Origin: Warburgia ugandensis
Lineage: Eukaryota; Streptophyta; Magnoliopsida; Canellales; Canellaceae
Direction: 5' to 3'
Length of the DNA: 64,000 nt
Assembly (NCBI GenBank): GCA_035236585.1
Contig: CP141132.1
Coordinates: 57,633,880 to 57,697,879, forward strand
The notes beneath the pieces are model-generated. The model made no database searches. It saw only the letters and a program-made list of their open reading frames with translations, and was not told the origin of the DNA. Shown piece by piece: positions 37,273-49,664 of the stretch. How positions within the stretch are numbered: position 1 is the stretch's first letter; every line of letters begins with the position of its first letter. The position numbers and the translations under genes are program-made.

Positions 37273-37734
37273 GGAGAGCCTTGAGGATCTGTGCAATTTT
37301 ATGCAGTCTGTAGGAGGGGTATTTATAGGGTTATTTTTGTATAAGTTTAATTATTTTTTATTTTAAATGATTTCTACTTTTCTTATTAAATTAAAAGCAT
37401 AGTCCTCATCATGTTTATTCTTCATCATTGATGTTCCCTAAGTTGGCTGTCCACCAACTCTCCCAACATTTATAGACCCCACACAAAAGTGAAATGACCA
37501 TTTTACCCTTATGGGTAAATGTAAATTCACAAAAATAAAGAAAAATAGGGATTTTTCACCCGACCTCAGATTTCAGTGTGCTTACAATCATTCTAACTGA
37601 TTTCCCATCAATGATTCCAAATATCTATGTTTCAAAACGTGATTCTTTTTCTAAAAATTAATATTATACCACCTCAATTTTCATAAAAATTCCAATCAAT
37701 TTTAAATAATTCCCAAAAAATTGGGGTTTTCACA

Positions 37735-40700
37735 CTGTGTCCCCAGTTTGCCGACACCACATCCCTTCTGCAAAATCCCCACCTGTGTTCACCACCAACT
37801 TTTAGGTGAATCGCACAAGGTATGATTCTTATGAGACCTATGCTTTTCATTGATGGTTAGGGTTTTCCAAAGATTGCCCATATTTTTGTTGTTGCGATTA
37901 TTCAGTAAGAAATTAGGGTTTTCTGAGATGCTACCTGGAAATTATTCAGTAACCCCAAAATATCTAATTTACTGATGGATCCTTTTAATTTGTTCTTAGA
38001 GGAAGTAACATCTAGATCCTAGATCCAGAGCCAGTACATGAAGTTTCACATTCTTTATCTCTAGAGTAGCTTGAGCATAATGCTTGTTGCTATTTTGGCA
38101 CACAAAGTTTCACATTCTTTAGATTTGATGTATTGGCTTTGGTAAATCATTGTATAAGTTTGAACATAATGCTTGCTGCTATTTTGGTAAATCGATTAGA
38201 GTGGTGGCGTTTCTTCTTGCTTACCAATTGATTGTAAATGCCTACGGCTATTATGTATATATTTGTGTAGATTCAAGTGGAAACTATGATCTTCAAAGTA
38301 GTTTCATTTTTAGGTGAAGGTGTAGATTCAAGTGAAATTGTGATCTCCTTTCAGGGTTTGGGGCTTGTTCATTGTTTCTTGTGGTCGAATACTTGCAAGT
38401 CTTTATTTTTATTGGTAAGACACAAACATGCTTCATCCATCTAGTCTCCCTGCTATCAACTTTATTATTATTTTTTCTAGTGTAATGCCTAGAATGATTA
38501 ATGTCTATTGCATGTCTAGCAATTTGTGACATGATTTTGTTTTCTAATATTATGGTTAGATTTTTGTTGTGATGGAAAATTGAAGGTCCTATGTATTCAT
38601 TGAACAAAGGTGATCAGCCTTCCATATGTTATACGTCCATTTGGAGTCTTTGACTAGTACGTCTTCGAACTCATTATTTGGAATTAACTTTGAGTTTGTG
38701 ATCCTCTCCATGGATATTTGCTAATCCATATACATGAGTTGTAAGTGTAGTGTAGGTAAGGTAAGTCCTTTGTTTTTTGCATTCCAAAGTGTTTATTTGT
38801 TCTTAGATCTCTGAGTTTTAAGTGACTAGAAGTCTAGAACTAAAGTCTAAAGTTTGATATACTATGATTTTTGGGAAGTGTAAAAACTTGGAAGATGACA
38901 GCTATAGAATCAACTTCTTTTTCCATTGGTTCATATGCTTCTTCTGATATTCATGCCCTCTCAAGATTGGTCTTGCTCTAAAAGAAGTATTTATTTTAGA
39001 TTTTAGATAAAATAGTCTCCTTAAGTGTGGAAGATGCCTCTCATATATGCTGCAGTCTTCTCTTTTTTAACTTTGGTTTGAACTTGTTGTTGTCTCCTTA
39101 CTATATAGAGTTTTATCTAACAATTGAGAGGTTCTACTTTTTGCTGTTTATGTCTTATGAGAATTATCACAGACTCATTGATGGAATGTAAGCCGTGCAT
39201 AATCCTCTTCTGTTATAGTTCTTATTTCATGCTTGGGAATATATAGCAGTGTTCGTCTTTGTAAAGTAAGAGTACATATGAGCCTAGATGTATTGCTGAT
39301 CCAAGTATTAATTATGCTTATTTAACATTCATGCTGATGAATATTTATTCAAGTGAAGCCTTTGTTAGTATATCCTCATCATATGAGTTTCAATTGAGCT
39401 TGGATATGTTCTAATGCAGTATAAGACACCAATCTATGTGTTATTTCCTCTACATTATTTTTTTAAACTTTTGTTTTAATATTTAGAATGGCGATGCCTA
39501 GTATGACTTTGTTTCTAGTTTGTACAATATTTAGTTCTTTCATTGATTCAAGCCATTCATCTTTTCTTACTGTTTAATAATAGCTATGCCTTTTTGCTTG
39601 GAGCTAATGGATACGTTCCAATGTAGGTTTCTATTTTTTGTTTCACTTTATTTCTTTAGAGCTAATGGATCCTTATTGTCTTTATTCACTTTTGCTGAGT
39701 TTTTATGATTAATCTGCTAGGTCTCATACAACACCAAATAGTGCTTTTGGACAACAATGTATTTTTGGAATCTCTGGTTAAACATGAGGTGCATTTGGGA
39801 TAAGCAATTCAACATTTACAACTTTAGGTGGAATTGATCATCAGTTCAGTTCCTTCCTTGGTCCTCAATAGCATGATGTTGACTTAAACCTTGGTATATC
39901 TCTCAATTCATAACTTATTTTGTTGCCAATTATTTTATTTTCTCCAGAAGTTGAATCCAATTAAGTGGTACGGTCTTTCTTGTTCTCATTTAGGTTTCAA
40001 TTTTTTGTTGATACTTTCTTTTGTTGATTTCTAACTATCATGGCTACAAATTTTTTGAGGGGAGGATGTCCATCATCTTCTCATCATAGTGGAAATGACC
40101 ATGAATCAATCACTGTCACAGTGGAAGAAGTACTCCTAGATTAGTTGGGGCACTAATAGCACTATATGAGAGACCTGTTGGAATCTATGCGTCACTAGTC
40201 GACATTGATGCTTACCATCATCTTGGTATATCTCTTTCATTTGTCTCTCCATGGTTGGCAGCTTTGAAGTAGGTAATAGTGTTATTCTAGGTCTTAATAG
40301 GTAATAGTGTTATTAGTATCTTTGAAATCATTAATGTAAAGATCCCTCAATTTTTATACTTGTAATATTATAGGACATAAGTTTCCAGTCGCATAGTTTC
40401 TCTCATGTCCTTAGTAGGTTTTCATCCGAACTTCTTGTGACATGCTTTGTTCAAGTACATTTGTAAGAAACAAAACAACATACTTTGTTCAAGTAATATT
40501 ATAGGACTTTTTGTTTCCATATGTGTCTCATTATCTGCAAATGTTCTTGTGGAGATTCTCTTCCTATTATGTTTGACATGTGAACTTCCTCAAGAGCTCA
40601 ATGTCACCTTTGGCAGTACCTAACCTTATGATTAAAGAAAGTCCTTTTAAGAGATCATAGCCATTGGAAAACTGAGGGGGGTGTTGGAAAGTAGAAAAAA

Positions 40701-41108
40701 TAAAATTCATGCAGTAAAGGGATATTATAGATTCTAACTTACTGCATTCTTTGGACGTATGTTATGTTTCTTAATTTAGACTTTCCTATTTGTGTTATAA
40801 TATTCCAAATCCCACATGAAAGTATCCTTAATAGCATACTAGATTGGAACTTGGTTGTTCTGGTTCTTATATGATCTAGGGCAAACAAGTTTCAGGCTTT
40901 TACACTTGCTCTTGACTAAGCAAGATAAGTAGCAGTAATTGATCTGTAGAACATGATCCGTGTTCACTTTAGTTTTTGAGATGCCTATTTGTTCTTCCTC
41001 GTGACAACCTACTCTTTTAATGTCAATTCATGATGCAATGCACATAAACTTCCTAGCGAGCTTGTGTAAGGTCGATTCTGATAATCACTACACCAAATTT
41101 GTTTGCAG
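37735..41108 (+). other. Noncoding, with possible exon remnants
   Basis: No intact frame. At about 39722-39895 a plus-strand reading gives TTPNSAFGQQCIFGISG then GAFGISNSTFTTLGG and HDVDLNLG, with three in-frame stops, preceded by an AG. It looks like a decayed Gly/Phe/Ser-rich exon, but I do not recognise the gene. 40038-40200 could be another exon remnant (MATNFLRGGCPSSS). Confidence 0.3.
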
Positions 41109-41361
41109 GTAGTATTGGCAGCCTAGTTGTTCTGTTGGACATGACAATTCATTGGCCATGGAGTGTTTGAGGTAACTATCATGTATTTACATCTTCAGTC
41201 ATACTACTTTCTACTACTTATTCATTCAGAAAGCAACCCATAAAAAATTCTAATCAGATTGGTTGATACATTTGTTAATATCTTTACAGAAGCGGGCACC
41301 CGCTCTTCTAGACAACCTTTCCCAAGCCATTTTGATGGCTTCTTTCTTTGTTTATCTCAAG
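41109..41361 (+). pseudogene. Mpo1/YGL010w-like (DUF962) exon fragments
   Basis: Two exon-like pieces keep splice borders. Exon A (41109-41171) follows TTTGCAG, precedes GTAACT and reads VVLAA*LFCWT*QFIGHGVFE. Exon B (41290-41361) follows TTTACAG, precedes GTAATT and reads KRAPALLDNLSQAILMASFF and a few more residues. The joined pattern (GQFIGHGxFExRAPALLDNLxQA) is characteristic of the Mpo1-like/DUF962 family of ER membrane proteins that act on 2-hydroxy fatty acids in yeast. Two stops in exon A (probably CAG to TAG and GGA to TGA) and absence of the other exons mean it is non-functional. It may have been captured by the surrounding block. Confidence 0.7.
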
Positions 41362-41988
41362 GTAATTACTTTGCCTATTAATTAGACTGCTGCAAAGAGC
41401 CTGTCGAACCATTGATGCTTGAAGAAATTGCTGATCGTTACCATGCTCCTAAACATATATGACTTGCACACCCACTGACAGATGCATGGAGCTTAAATTC
41501 ATTGGCCTGCTTCTAGTAAGCAAGTTGTTTTTGATACACTATGTGTATGTGCTAAATTTTCATATGGTCCTCTACTTAACAGATTGAAATAATCTACAAG
41601 AACATTGCACACATGTTTTTAATACAAGAACATTTTCATATGGTCCTCTTCTAGACAACCTTTCCCAAGCCTTTTTGATGGCTTCTGTCTTTGTTTTGCT
41701 CAAGGTAATTACTTTGCCTGTTAATTAGACTGCTGCAAAGAGCCTGTCGAACCATTGATGCTTGAAGAAATTGCTGATCGTTGCCATGCTCCTAAACATG
41801 TATGACTTGCACACCCATTGACAGATGCATGGAGCTTAAATTCGTTGGCCTGCTTCTACTAAGCAAGTTGTTTTTGATACACTATGTGTATGTGCTAAAT
41901 TTTCATATGGTCCTCTGCTTAACAGATTGAAATGATCTATAAGAACATCGCACACATGGTGTCTAATAACAGAGCACTTATAGCTGAA
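41303..41988 (+). repeat. Tandem duplication of about 343 bp including exon B
   Basis: 41303-41645 and about 41646-41988 both start CTCTTCTAGACAACCTTTCC and include CTGCTGCAAAGAGCCTGTCG and CAGATTGAAAT. The second copy keeps another version of the Mpo1-like exon, reading LLDNLSQAFLMASVFVLLK up to a GTAATT donor. Few differences separate the copies, so this duplication is younger than the exon decay. Confidence 0.85.
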
Positions 41989-41999
41989 GGTAGTTGCGT

Positions 42000-43219
42000 G
42001 TCTCCTTGAAGTATTGAAGTTTTCTTAGGAGAGTGTAATGTCAATGAGTTGTATTGATTAGGTTTGCGAAGTTTATCATTCATGTCTTGCTGCAAAAGGT
42101 GCATTTGTATGAGGCCATAATAAGGCTTCAATATTTGAGGCCTGGATGGCACAACCATGTAGTATCTTTGAACCATGTAATATTTAAGGATTCCAAATCC
42201 TTCAATAGAAGAGCTTCATGTACAAATATGAATGAAATCACAAAATTTTTTGGGTCTTCTATATTGCACTTCTCATCGGATATGAAAATTGTCATTCACA
42301 GAAAAATTATGGCTCAGCATATGGCTTTTTTTTTCCTTGTGTCCCTTCATATAGACAAAGAGATTTGAACTTTATTCCTACATGACCAATTATGTCTAAG
42401 TTTGTGGTTCAAGTATTTGAAGTTTCAATAATAAGCATATTTGAAGTTCATGCTATGATGAGAAATTCATCTAAGCACCTGATTAAACCCTAGTGACAAG
42501 CACCTACAATGGTGGTGTTATGGTCATTCCAAAAGGTTGTGGTTTGAGTCTTTACACATAAACACACACCAAGACTTCAGTAAAAGAAAGGAATCACTTG
42601 ATTAACTTGATATCAATTGTTCTGAATTGTTGTCCATGCTTTTTAGCAATTTCTTCTCCATGCAATGTCCCACTGCAGGAACTCTCAAAATCATCTTGAA
42701 ATATAACAATTGGTGGTTACCATATGTGACAATGATATTAAGATTGCTTATGCTGAGTTACAGTTTATAATTGTTGTTACGATGTGCTTGGGCCATCCAT
42801 CTTTATCTCGTTTGTGGTAGATTTCATAGATATTAATCATTTTTTTGTGTGAATCTTGTCAGTTGTCAAGACAATGTGGTGTAGATGCAAAATGTATATG
42901 CATATGATTTGATGACACATGGTCTAATGGTCACTTATTCTTGAACAACTTAAACAGATTCAAGGGGAGGCATATATCTATATTGATTCATGTTACCATG
43001 TTGATTTTTCTTTTGCATAGCGATGACTTTATTAATGAATGCATCTATTTGATACCACATATTTGGAAAATAAATACTCTATTCCATTTCCTCCATTTGT
43101 AGGAGTAAAACCATCATGGGCAATTTATTTTGTTTGGACGTGCTCTAATAGAGCTATCTTTTAGAATTTTGAGACTGAGGTTTTAGGGCTTGCCTCTTGT
43201 GTTATCAGTTATACATGAT
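42000..43219. other. Noncoding
   Basis: No recognisable domain. The opposed frames at 41937-42176 (-) and 42054-42368 (+) show no homology that I can name. A short stretch at 41924-41990 reads QIEMIYKNIAHMVSNNRALI before a GTAG, possibly another exon remnant. Confidence 0.35.
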
Positions 43220-43490
43220 ATTAGAGAAAATCACCAAAGATATCACTAGAGATTTTGACATTTAAGGTCCATTAGTAGAGACTTTGACATGCAATTATCA
43301 TATATATTTTAGATATCACCAAAGATATCACTAGAGATATCACAGAACAAATGCCACATATCCTAGATATTATATAAGATATCACAGAATATATGACACA
43401 TATGTTAGATATAATAGAAGATATCATCGGAGATATTGCAAGAGATGTTCTAACAGAAACACTGGATATATGCGGTTAAATAAACCGCCC
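43220..43490. repeat. GATATC-rich array and right inverted end
   Basis: Words such as AGATATCACCAAAGATATCA and AGAGATATCACAGAA repeat irregularly and lead into GCGGTTAAATAAACCGCCC, the inverted partner of the left end at 32469. The last 19 bases also form a small palindrome (GCGGTT/AACCGC). Confidence 0.7.
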
Positions 43491-44049
43491 TAAAAGAAAT
43501 AAAAGGCACATTTTTCTTATGCTAGAATCATCTAATCATCTCAGTGATGTTGGGGATTACAAGATATCAATAGTAGAGAAATCTGATGAATGGGTATAAT
43601 CATATAGTAAGTAAACAGTGGGCCACCATTATGCATGTATAGATAGGCCTAGGTGTAATCACTGTGGCCCATCTCATATAATTTTTTAGAATTTTTTAAT
43701 AACTATACCTCAAAGTTGCATAAAAGTTCTAGATGAGGACCAGTGTTTAAAATGTATTAGATAAGGGCCTAAGGCTAGATTAAGTGTCCTTAGGTAAGGG
43801 CTCCTCACTACTATGCTGTTAAATTTGAGGATGGGTATGGCCTCACGTAGGCTTGGAAAAATATGATACGATACGATAACACAACTTGAACATGACACAC
43901 ATTTAGTAGGTTAGAGTCGAGTCCTATAGTGTTCGTGCCATTGATCCTGTCAACCTGGAAATTATATGCTCAAAATCCTGTGTGTTTGTGTAAACCATTA
44001 GGACTTGTTGTGTTGACCTGTCTAACATGAGACCTGGTAAAACTTTGTG

Positions 44050-44480
44050 TTGACCCATATGGCATGTGACCTATTAAATAGGATGGTTTTTGAGTAACAG
44101 TCCTATATTTAAATTGATATAATAAATAAATAGCTGTCCTATATTCTGTATGTTATATAGGACGGTTAATAAGCAATCATCCTATATAATTAAAGGTTTT
44201 AACAGTCCTATATTTTTATAGGTTCTATAGGATGGTTAATACAAAACCATCCTATATTTTATATGTTATATAAGACGGTTAATAAGTAGTTGTCTTATAT
44301 TTCAAGGTTATATAGGACAGTTATTAAATAACCGTCCTATATTTTAGGGTTTTATAGGATGGTTATTGAGTAACCGTCCTATATTTTAAGATTCTACAGG
44401 ATGATTATTTGTTAACCGTCCTATATTTAATTATTTATATAGGATCGATACTAAATACCCATCCTATATTAGTTAAAAAG
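44050..44480. repeat. ACCGTCC/GGACGGT palindromic array A
   Basis: About eight imperfect palindromes of the form TATAGGACGGTTA...TAACCGTCCTATA. Such arrays are typical subterminal repeats of plant CACTA elements, where the transposase partner binds. Confidence 0.8.
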
Positions 44481-45256
44481 TATAACCATTCCTGTATTAC
44501 TGTCTAAGTACCAAGTGTCCAATGTGTGACTCCACACATAATTCTCTCTCTCCATACACAACCTCACATATCACAACCCTATCTCGAAGCCTTAAACACA
44601 TCAACCTCCCATCATTAAAAAATTTAAATAAAGCAAGCACACACATTGACACATAAATCAAAATAAAAAATGGAATACATCCATAGAAATGGACTAATGT
44701 GTCAAAATAACACATTCACATTCAACCTGCTATATTTATAATCATTGTACACATTCACTTCCATCATTCTATAACTTCTCCATATAGTTCACATTGAATT
44801 GAACAAATAAAAGCACACTCAATCACCCATACATGATACATTCACTCTTCTTCATGGACAGTCACATCCCATATCATATATCTGGTTCAAGACACTAACT
44901 TAACAATCCCACCATAAAAAGTTTGAAACAAAGAAAGCACATACATTGAAATATAGTGTACTTCAATCAAAAGAAAAATAGAACACATCCATATAAATGA
45001 ACTAATCTTTGTATTATATTTGAGTAAAATGTATAAACATGATTGATACGTTCATTTACATCACTGAACTATAAATTAAAATTCATAATATGATCTATCC
45101 ATTCCATTCTAATGCCGTTTATATCCAATTGGGAGTAACTCTTGCTTCCCAAATCTGCCGGCAAGAAACATATAATAACTTAGTTTAGACATGTAATCTT
45201 GGATTCAGCCAGGAAATATACAAAACAAAAATGTAACATTGGTCAGCAAGTCTTAC
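44481..45256 (-). other. 3' side of the CACTA ORF2
   Basis: Noncoding between array A and the last recognisable Ulp1 exon. It probably holds the 3' UTR of that gene and decayed element sequence. 44497-44715 (-) is open but has no domain. Confidence 0.4.
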
Positions 45257-48200
45257 CTTTCTCAATTGTGAGATTGTAAATCCATTGTGAATGAGGGTTC
45301 TCATGTATCTGAGAACATAATACCCACACTCCCAATCAGATTTTTGTTTAGGGCACTGCAAACCAATGTCACCAAAGACAACAGAAAAGGTTCAAATATC
45401 ATGTCAAATAACTTTAGGTTTAAAATTATAGTAAAGAGTTTAAAGAGTGTAATTAGTAAAACTTACCTTGGCATTCTTTCAGTTGAATTTTGTTGGGTGG
45501 TCAATACCTTCCTGCTCAGCCCATTTATGCCATGCACTACACACATATAATTGAAAAGCATTAGATTATGAATATTATGATAGTTTCCACTTATCAAGTG
45601 AGTAGTTATATGATAATGAAAGGAATAATAAAGATTACTTGTTTATAATTTTCATCAGGTGTTCCCGAATGTGCACTCCACATGAATAAAAAAGCATTGC
45701 ATGGCCACTATGCATATCCAAAGCTAGCAACATCTAATGAGACCTATAAAAACAATAATTCAATTGTATGTTCTCAAATCTTAACTGATATAGATATTCA
45801 TGTATATGAATTATGAAATTGAAATGACATAATTTAGCAACATATGTTACAACGTACCTGCTATTGTAAGGAATCAGTAAGGCTTGCCCCTTTGCACAAC
45901 CCATGAGCCTAGGAATGATATCTTTGTATTGTTTGTCCATGGATAAATAGTCCAATCGAAAGACAAGAGAAGGGTCAAGGAACTTGTAAATGTCCTTGAT
46001 CTCTAATCTTTGCAACTTATCATGCAAATGCTTACAATAGGAATTTGGGTTAATGTTAAATAATTATCAAGTATTATTAAAAAGTAAGTAATGTTACTTT
46101 GATTTGTAATAGTCTAACTCTAATAGTGCAGTTATACGACAACATACCCTATATAGACGATGATGTGCTTGTATTCCGATTGAGCCATATTACATATGGC
46201 TAAGAGGTCTTCCTTGAACAGTGGAACCTCAACCACATCGTCTACAAGCATACCTGCTTCTATCCTTACTGGGCTCATTTCCTTATCTTCATTGGTCAGT
46301 TTGTACAGTGCCCTTAAGAATGGAGACGTGTTAGGTGGAACCTCCACCTGATCCCTACCCTGCCGATGTAACATTTCAGAAATTAGTAATGAATATATAC
46401 AACATATACTGGTATACTAGCATATATAAAAGGAGAGAGACTATGAGATCAAATTTTATCATATATTGGGATAAGGTCTTAATGATCATGATGATGAAAG
46501 TTAAAAGAAACACATGAATTTCATAAAACACCTCTAATCATTACTTCAAGTAAGATTACAAGTTCTAACCTAGGATAAGATAATAAAACCTTTTGATCTC
46601 TAATCATTACTTCAAGTAAGAATCTAAGATCACAAATTCTAACCTAGGATAAAACAATAAAACTTTTTAAGCTTATGGGCACCTAACAAATGTTTACAAT
46701 GAGTGTAGTGCTTTTCTTTTCCTTCACTTGTTGTATTTTCCAAGTCCACTTGGACTTATGACACCCGTAATGTTCTTTTGAACTTACTACATTTTAAGTG
46801 CTTTGAACTTGTTAGTTGTTGCATTGTTCAAGTCCACATGTAACATGATGCAACTATGCAAATATATAGAACTACCTGGGAAGGTTGGGATGGGGCTACA
46901 CTTGCCATTACGCCAGAATTTGCTAGCCGAGAGATTTGCTTCAATTGCGCCTTGTGCTGCTTCTGGTGATTTGACATGTTACAGACAATATTAATTAATT
47001 AACAATTTAGGATGACTTAAATAAGGTAGCAGAAAATGATGCCATGACTATAGTTAGAATATATGGACCTTGGAATTGGATATCATTGGTTTGATAAGTT
47101 TCTCTAACCAACTCACATGATATCCAATTGCATCCCTAATAGTTTTAATATCATCCCCTTGTATTGGAAATGGAAGGGGAGCATCTGGTTGAATGGCAGC
47201 AGTAATGCACACACACTTAGTGTGTGGATGCATCAACTTGTCATGCAAGTTGGCGAAAGTCATGGGCCGAACCTTGTACAGTGTTGCCACAGCCACATAG
47301 TTCTCAGGTGTACATTGCTACAACATTCACTGACCCACCTGCATTTGAGAAATAACATATATATAATGATTAGTGATGTAAATTGAAAAGGTTACTAAAT
47401 AACTAAACATTGTAAAAGTAAACATGTCAATATACAGACCTCATTGATTGGGACATCGCCTTCAAGTACTTGCTCTGCCACCTCTTCATCTAATGGAGGA
47501 GTGCAGCTATTGTCAAATTGGGCTGGTTGAACTTGAACTTGAGGTTGAGCTTCAAGGCTAAAATCTTGACACGAGGTTCTTCAGCCACCCTGGAGTTCCT
47601 TCAACAATTGATCCTTCACCTTACTATATATCTTCACAATAGTTTGCTTCTTCCATTCTTCCAATTCTTGTGGCGTAGGAGCCTTTTGTTTAGGGAAGAA
47701 CTTGGAAGGAACAACACAGCAACCTTGGCCCCTTACGCGGCCAGGGTGCTCATCCTTATTGCCCATTGCCCTATACAAGATGTCCCCCTTTGCAGTAGTG
47801 CTACTAAGAGTCCTTGTAGTTTTACTTTCTTGGGTCAACTCTTCTTGCATAGGTAAATATCATAACATGATCAAATCCCTATTATATATGTAATATTTAT
47901 ATAATGCAAGAGTATGAAAGTATAAAACTAGTTAACTAGGTAGTAGGCACATAAAGTAAAAGTATAAAACTTAAGGTCTTAAACTACTTACAATTCTAGA
48001 TGCAATTGATGGAGCTGTTTTTTTAGTAAAGGTCTGGGAGTTACGCCCTTTCGAATGTGCCATTTTCCAAAGAAGAGCACAATTGATGGGCTCTGTTGTC
48101 CCAGTCTTCTTTTGCTATTAAGAGAGACATTAAATTAGAGTTAATAAAATAAAAATATACTATGATTAGACAAATGAAATGTCACATGATATACTTACTT

Positions 48201-49113
48201 CTTCTGCCTCTAATCGTGTGTAGCCAATCCTTAAAAGGTGGTGCTACATATAACTAGTCGCACGCGCCATTTGTTCTTTTATATGCTTTGGGTGGACATC
48301 AAAGTAATGTAATCAAAATACAATCAACTATAATAATTACAAGAATCAAAATTTAGCTTGGTTAATTGAAGTTGTGATTACCTCAAAATTAGGAGATAGC
48401 TTATACTGTACAAATTGATTCCATGCTTCCTGATCAATGAAGCAGGAATACAACTGAGGGACCATGTTAAGCCTAGAAGGATCATTTGCATTTGGAAGTA
48501 TGTACTTCCTTGCAAGCTCGCTCTTCCATTTCCTCCATTGTTCACCAACTCCTAGTAATGCTGTTTCTTGCACTCATCAGATACGACAAAGGCAGACTAC
48601 AAAATAAAAGAAGAAGTAGGTTAGTGACTACTAACTGATGAGTAATGACTTAGTGTATCATATGCAAACAAAAACAATATATATATATATATAAGGGACA
48701 TATTATGTTCTATGTAGGAAGAATTTACATACCTTGACCATTTCTCATATTGCATCTTTGACTTTTGGTAATACAAGTCTCCAATCAGTTACTCAGACTG
48801 GCACAAGTCTTCTAGCAGTGCAACATATGAAGCTAGCATAAGCATATGCAATACCACCTATTGGTTGGTCTCTACTATTGAATCGTACAATTTATTTCAT
48901 TCCCTTTGATGATCTCTTATTTATATGATCCATTTGTGTTGGCCCCCTGGCCTTTCTATTGACACTGACAGGTGGTGTTACTGGTAGACATGTGCTCGAT
49001 AGCCTCGATTGTTCTTCTGTGTGTTGTAACTGTTGTTCTTGTTCTACTTCTACCTCTTCTAAGTGTTCTTGTACTCCTTCATATTCTTGTTCTAGTTCTA
49101 CTTTATGTTCCAT
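45257..49113 (-). pseudogene. CACTA ORF2: transposase_24-like / Ulp1-like protein
   Basis: Exon-like pieces run from 49113 to 45257. A Glu-rich N-terminus precedes RKARGPTQM (48892-49113). Next is EQWRKWKSELARKYILP (48346-48573), typical of the plant transposase_24-like domain. RAMGNKDEHPGRVRGQG (47581-47850), PDAPLPFPIQGDDIKTI (47054-47296) and VPPNTSPFLRALYKLTNE (46132-46374) follow. A Ulp1-like cysteine protease is split over 46027-45734, about 45740-45640 (ALDMHSGHAMLFYSCGVHI), 45537-45467 (WHKWAEQEGIDHPTKFN) and 45355-45257. The last carries SDWECGYYVLRYM with the catalytic Cys. Donor signals (GTACGT, GTAAG) remain at several borders. At least one stop (45467-45537 exon) and a lost His region suggest it is dead. 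The CACTA TNP2 transposase itself was not found. Confidence 0.8.
46529..46670. repeat. Tandem duplication, about 70 bp x2
   Basis: CTCTAATCATTACTTCAAGT and TCTAACCTAGGATAA each occur twice, within an intron-like part of the CACTA ORF2. Confidence 0.75.
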
Positions 49114-49664
49114 GTTTGCTTCACAAATGAAAATTGAAATGACTATAGTTAGAAAAGTGAAAACTAAAAAGTGTAAGTGAAATAACTCGTGTTAGATGCA
49201 ACCATGAATCATGCAAATGAAGATTGAAGTTGTATAAGCTTGAGGCCATGCAGACTGCAGATGAAGAATATTGTTAACCTTAACTGTTTAACCCTATCTT
49301 GTGAGATGTATTGTAATAAGAGTGTTACATAACAAAAGCAGGGCAAAAAATGGCGACATAGAGATTCCAAGATCAAAACCAGGTACTTGATGAACCTCCT
49401 TCCATTACGGTAGGTTTCTAAGTTTCTCCCTTGCTCTCTCACTCTCTAGTTCTTTTCTCCCCTTGATCGGCTAGCACGGTTTCTCTCTCCCTCTCTCTCC
49501 TTCTTCTTCTCACTCTTCTAGTTTTTGTCCTAGTTCTGGTTAAAGGGGATTTGGTCGGTTTGGGAGCTTGGACTCTGAAGGAATTTCCTTAGGTTAGGGC
49601 ACAAATGTGAAGTGAAAAAGTGAAAGGCGGGAGAAAGAAAGGTTCATAATGTATAATGGAATGA
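49114..49664 (-). promoter_or_regulatory. 5' region of the CACTA ORF2
   Basis: CT-rich tracts at 49425-49510 read as GA-rich leader on the minus strand, upstream of the first recognisable exon. This fits a 5' UTR/promoter position, but no TATA box was picked out with confidence. Confidence 0.3.

Larger units (their letters stand above)
33331..37734 (+). mobile_element. LTR-like insertion (solo LTR or LARD), 4.4 kb
   Basis: Starts TGTGACGACCCAAG and ends GGGGTTTTCACA, i.e. TG...CA ends with a 5-bp inverted TGTGA/TCACA. Flanking pentamers TTGCG and CTGTG differ at two positions, one explainable by CpG decay. A TATA-like TATTTATAG stands near 37318, about 415 bp before the end, just after a (GA)-rich tract, a typical U3/R layout. 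No coding domain is seen. It could be a solo LTR of a large Ty3/Gypsy element or a non-autonomous retroelement. The ends also show longer imperfect inverted similarity, so a TIR element is not excluded. Confidence 0.45.
32469..43490. mobile_element. Putative large TIR-bounded block, about 11 kb
   Basis: The left end GGGGGGTTTATTTAACAACA and the reverse complement of the right end GGGCGGTTTATTTAACCGCA agree over the first 23 bases with three differences, including the following CATAT. Inside each end lies an array of GATATC-containing words (left 32505-32720, right 43220-43450), as expected of transposase-binding subterminal repeats. No transposase was found between them. The cargo includes a minisatellite, an LTR-like insertion and Mpo1-like exon remnants. 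I could not find a target duplication, so the two ends might belong to separate small elements. Confidence 0.45.

Noticed and set aside
41088-41102. CACTACACCAAATTT resembling a CACTA transposon end
   Set aside because: No subterminal repeats follow, and it overlaps the intron acceptor of the Mpo1-like exon; no partner end is seen.
43230-43480. GATATC array considered as a satellite or centromeric repeat
   Set aside because: Too short and irregular; its inverted counterpart at 32505-32720 fits transposon ends better.
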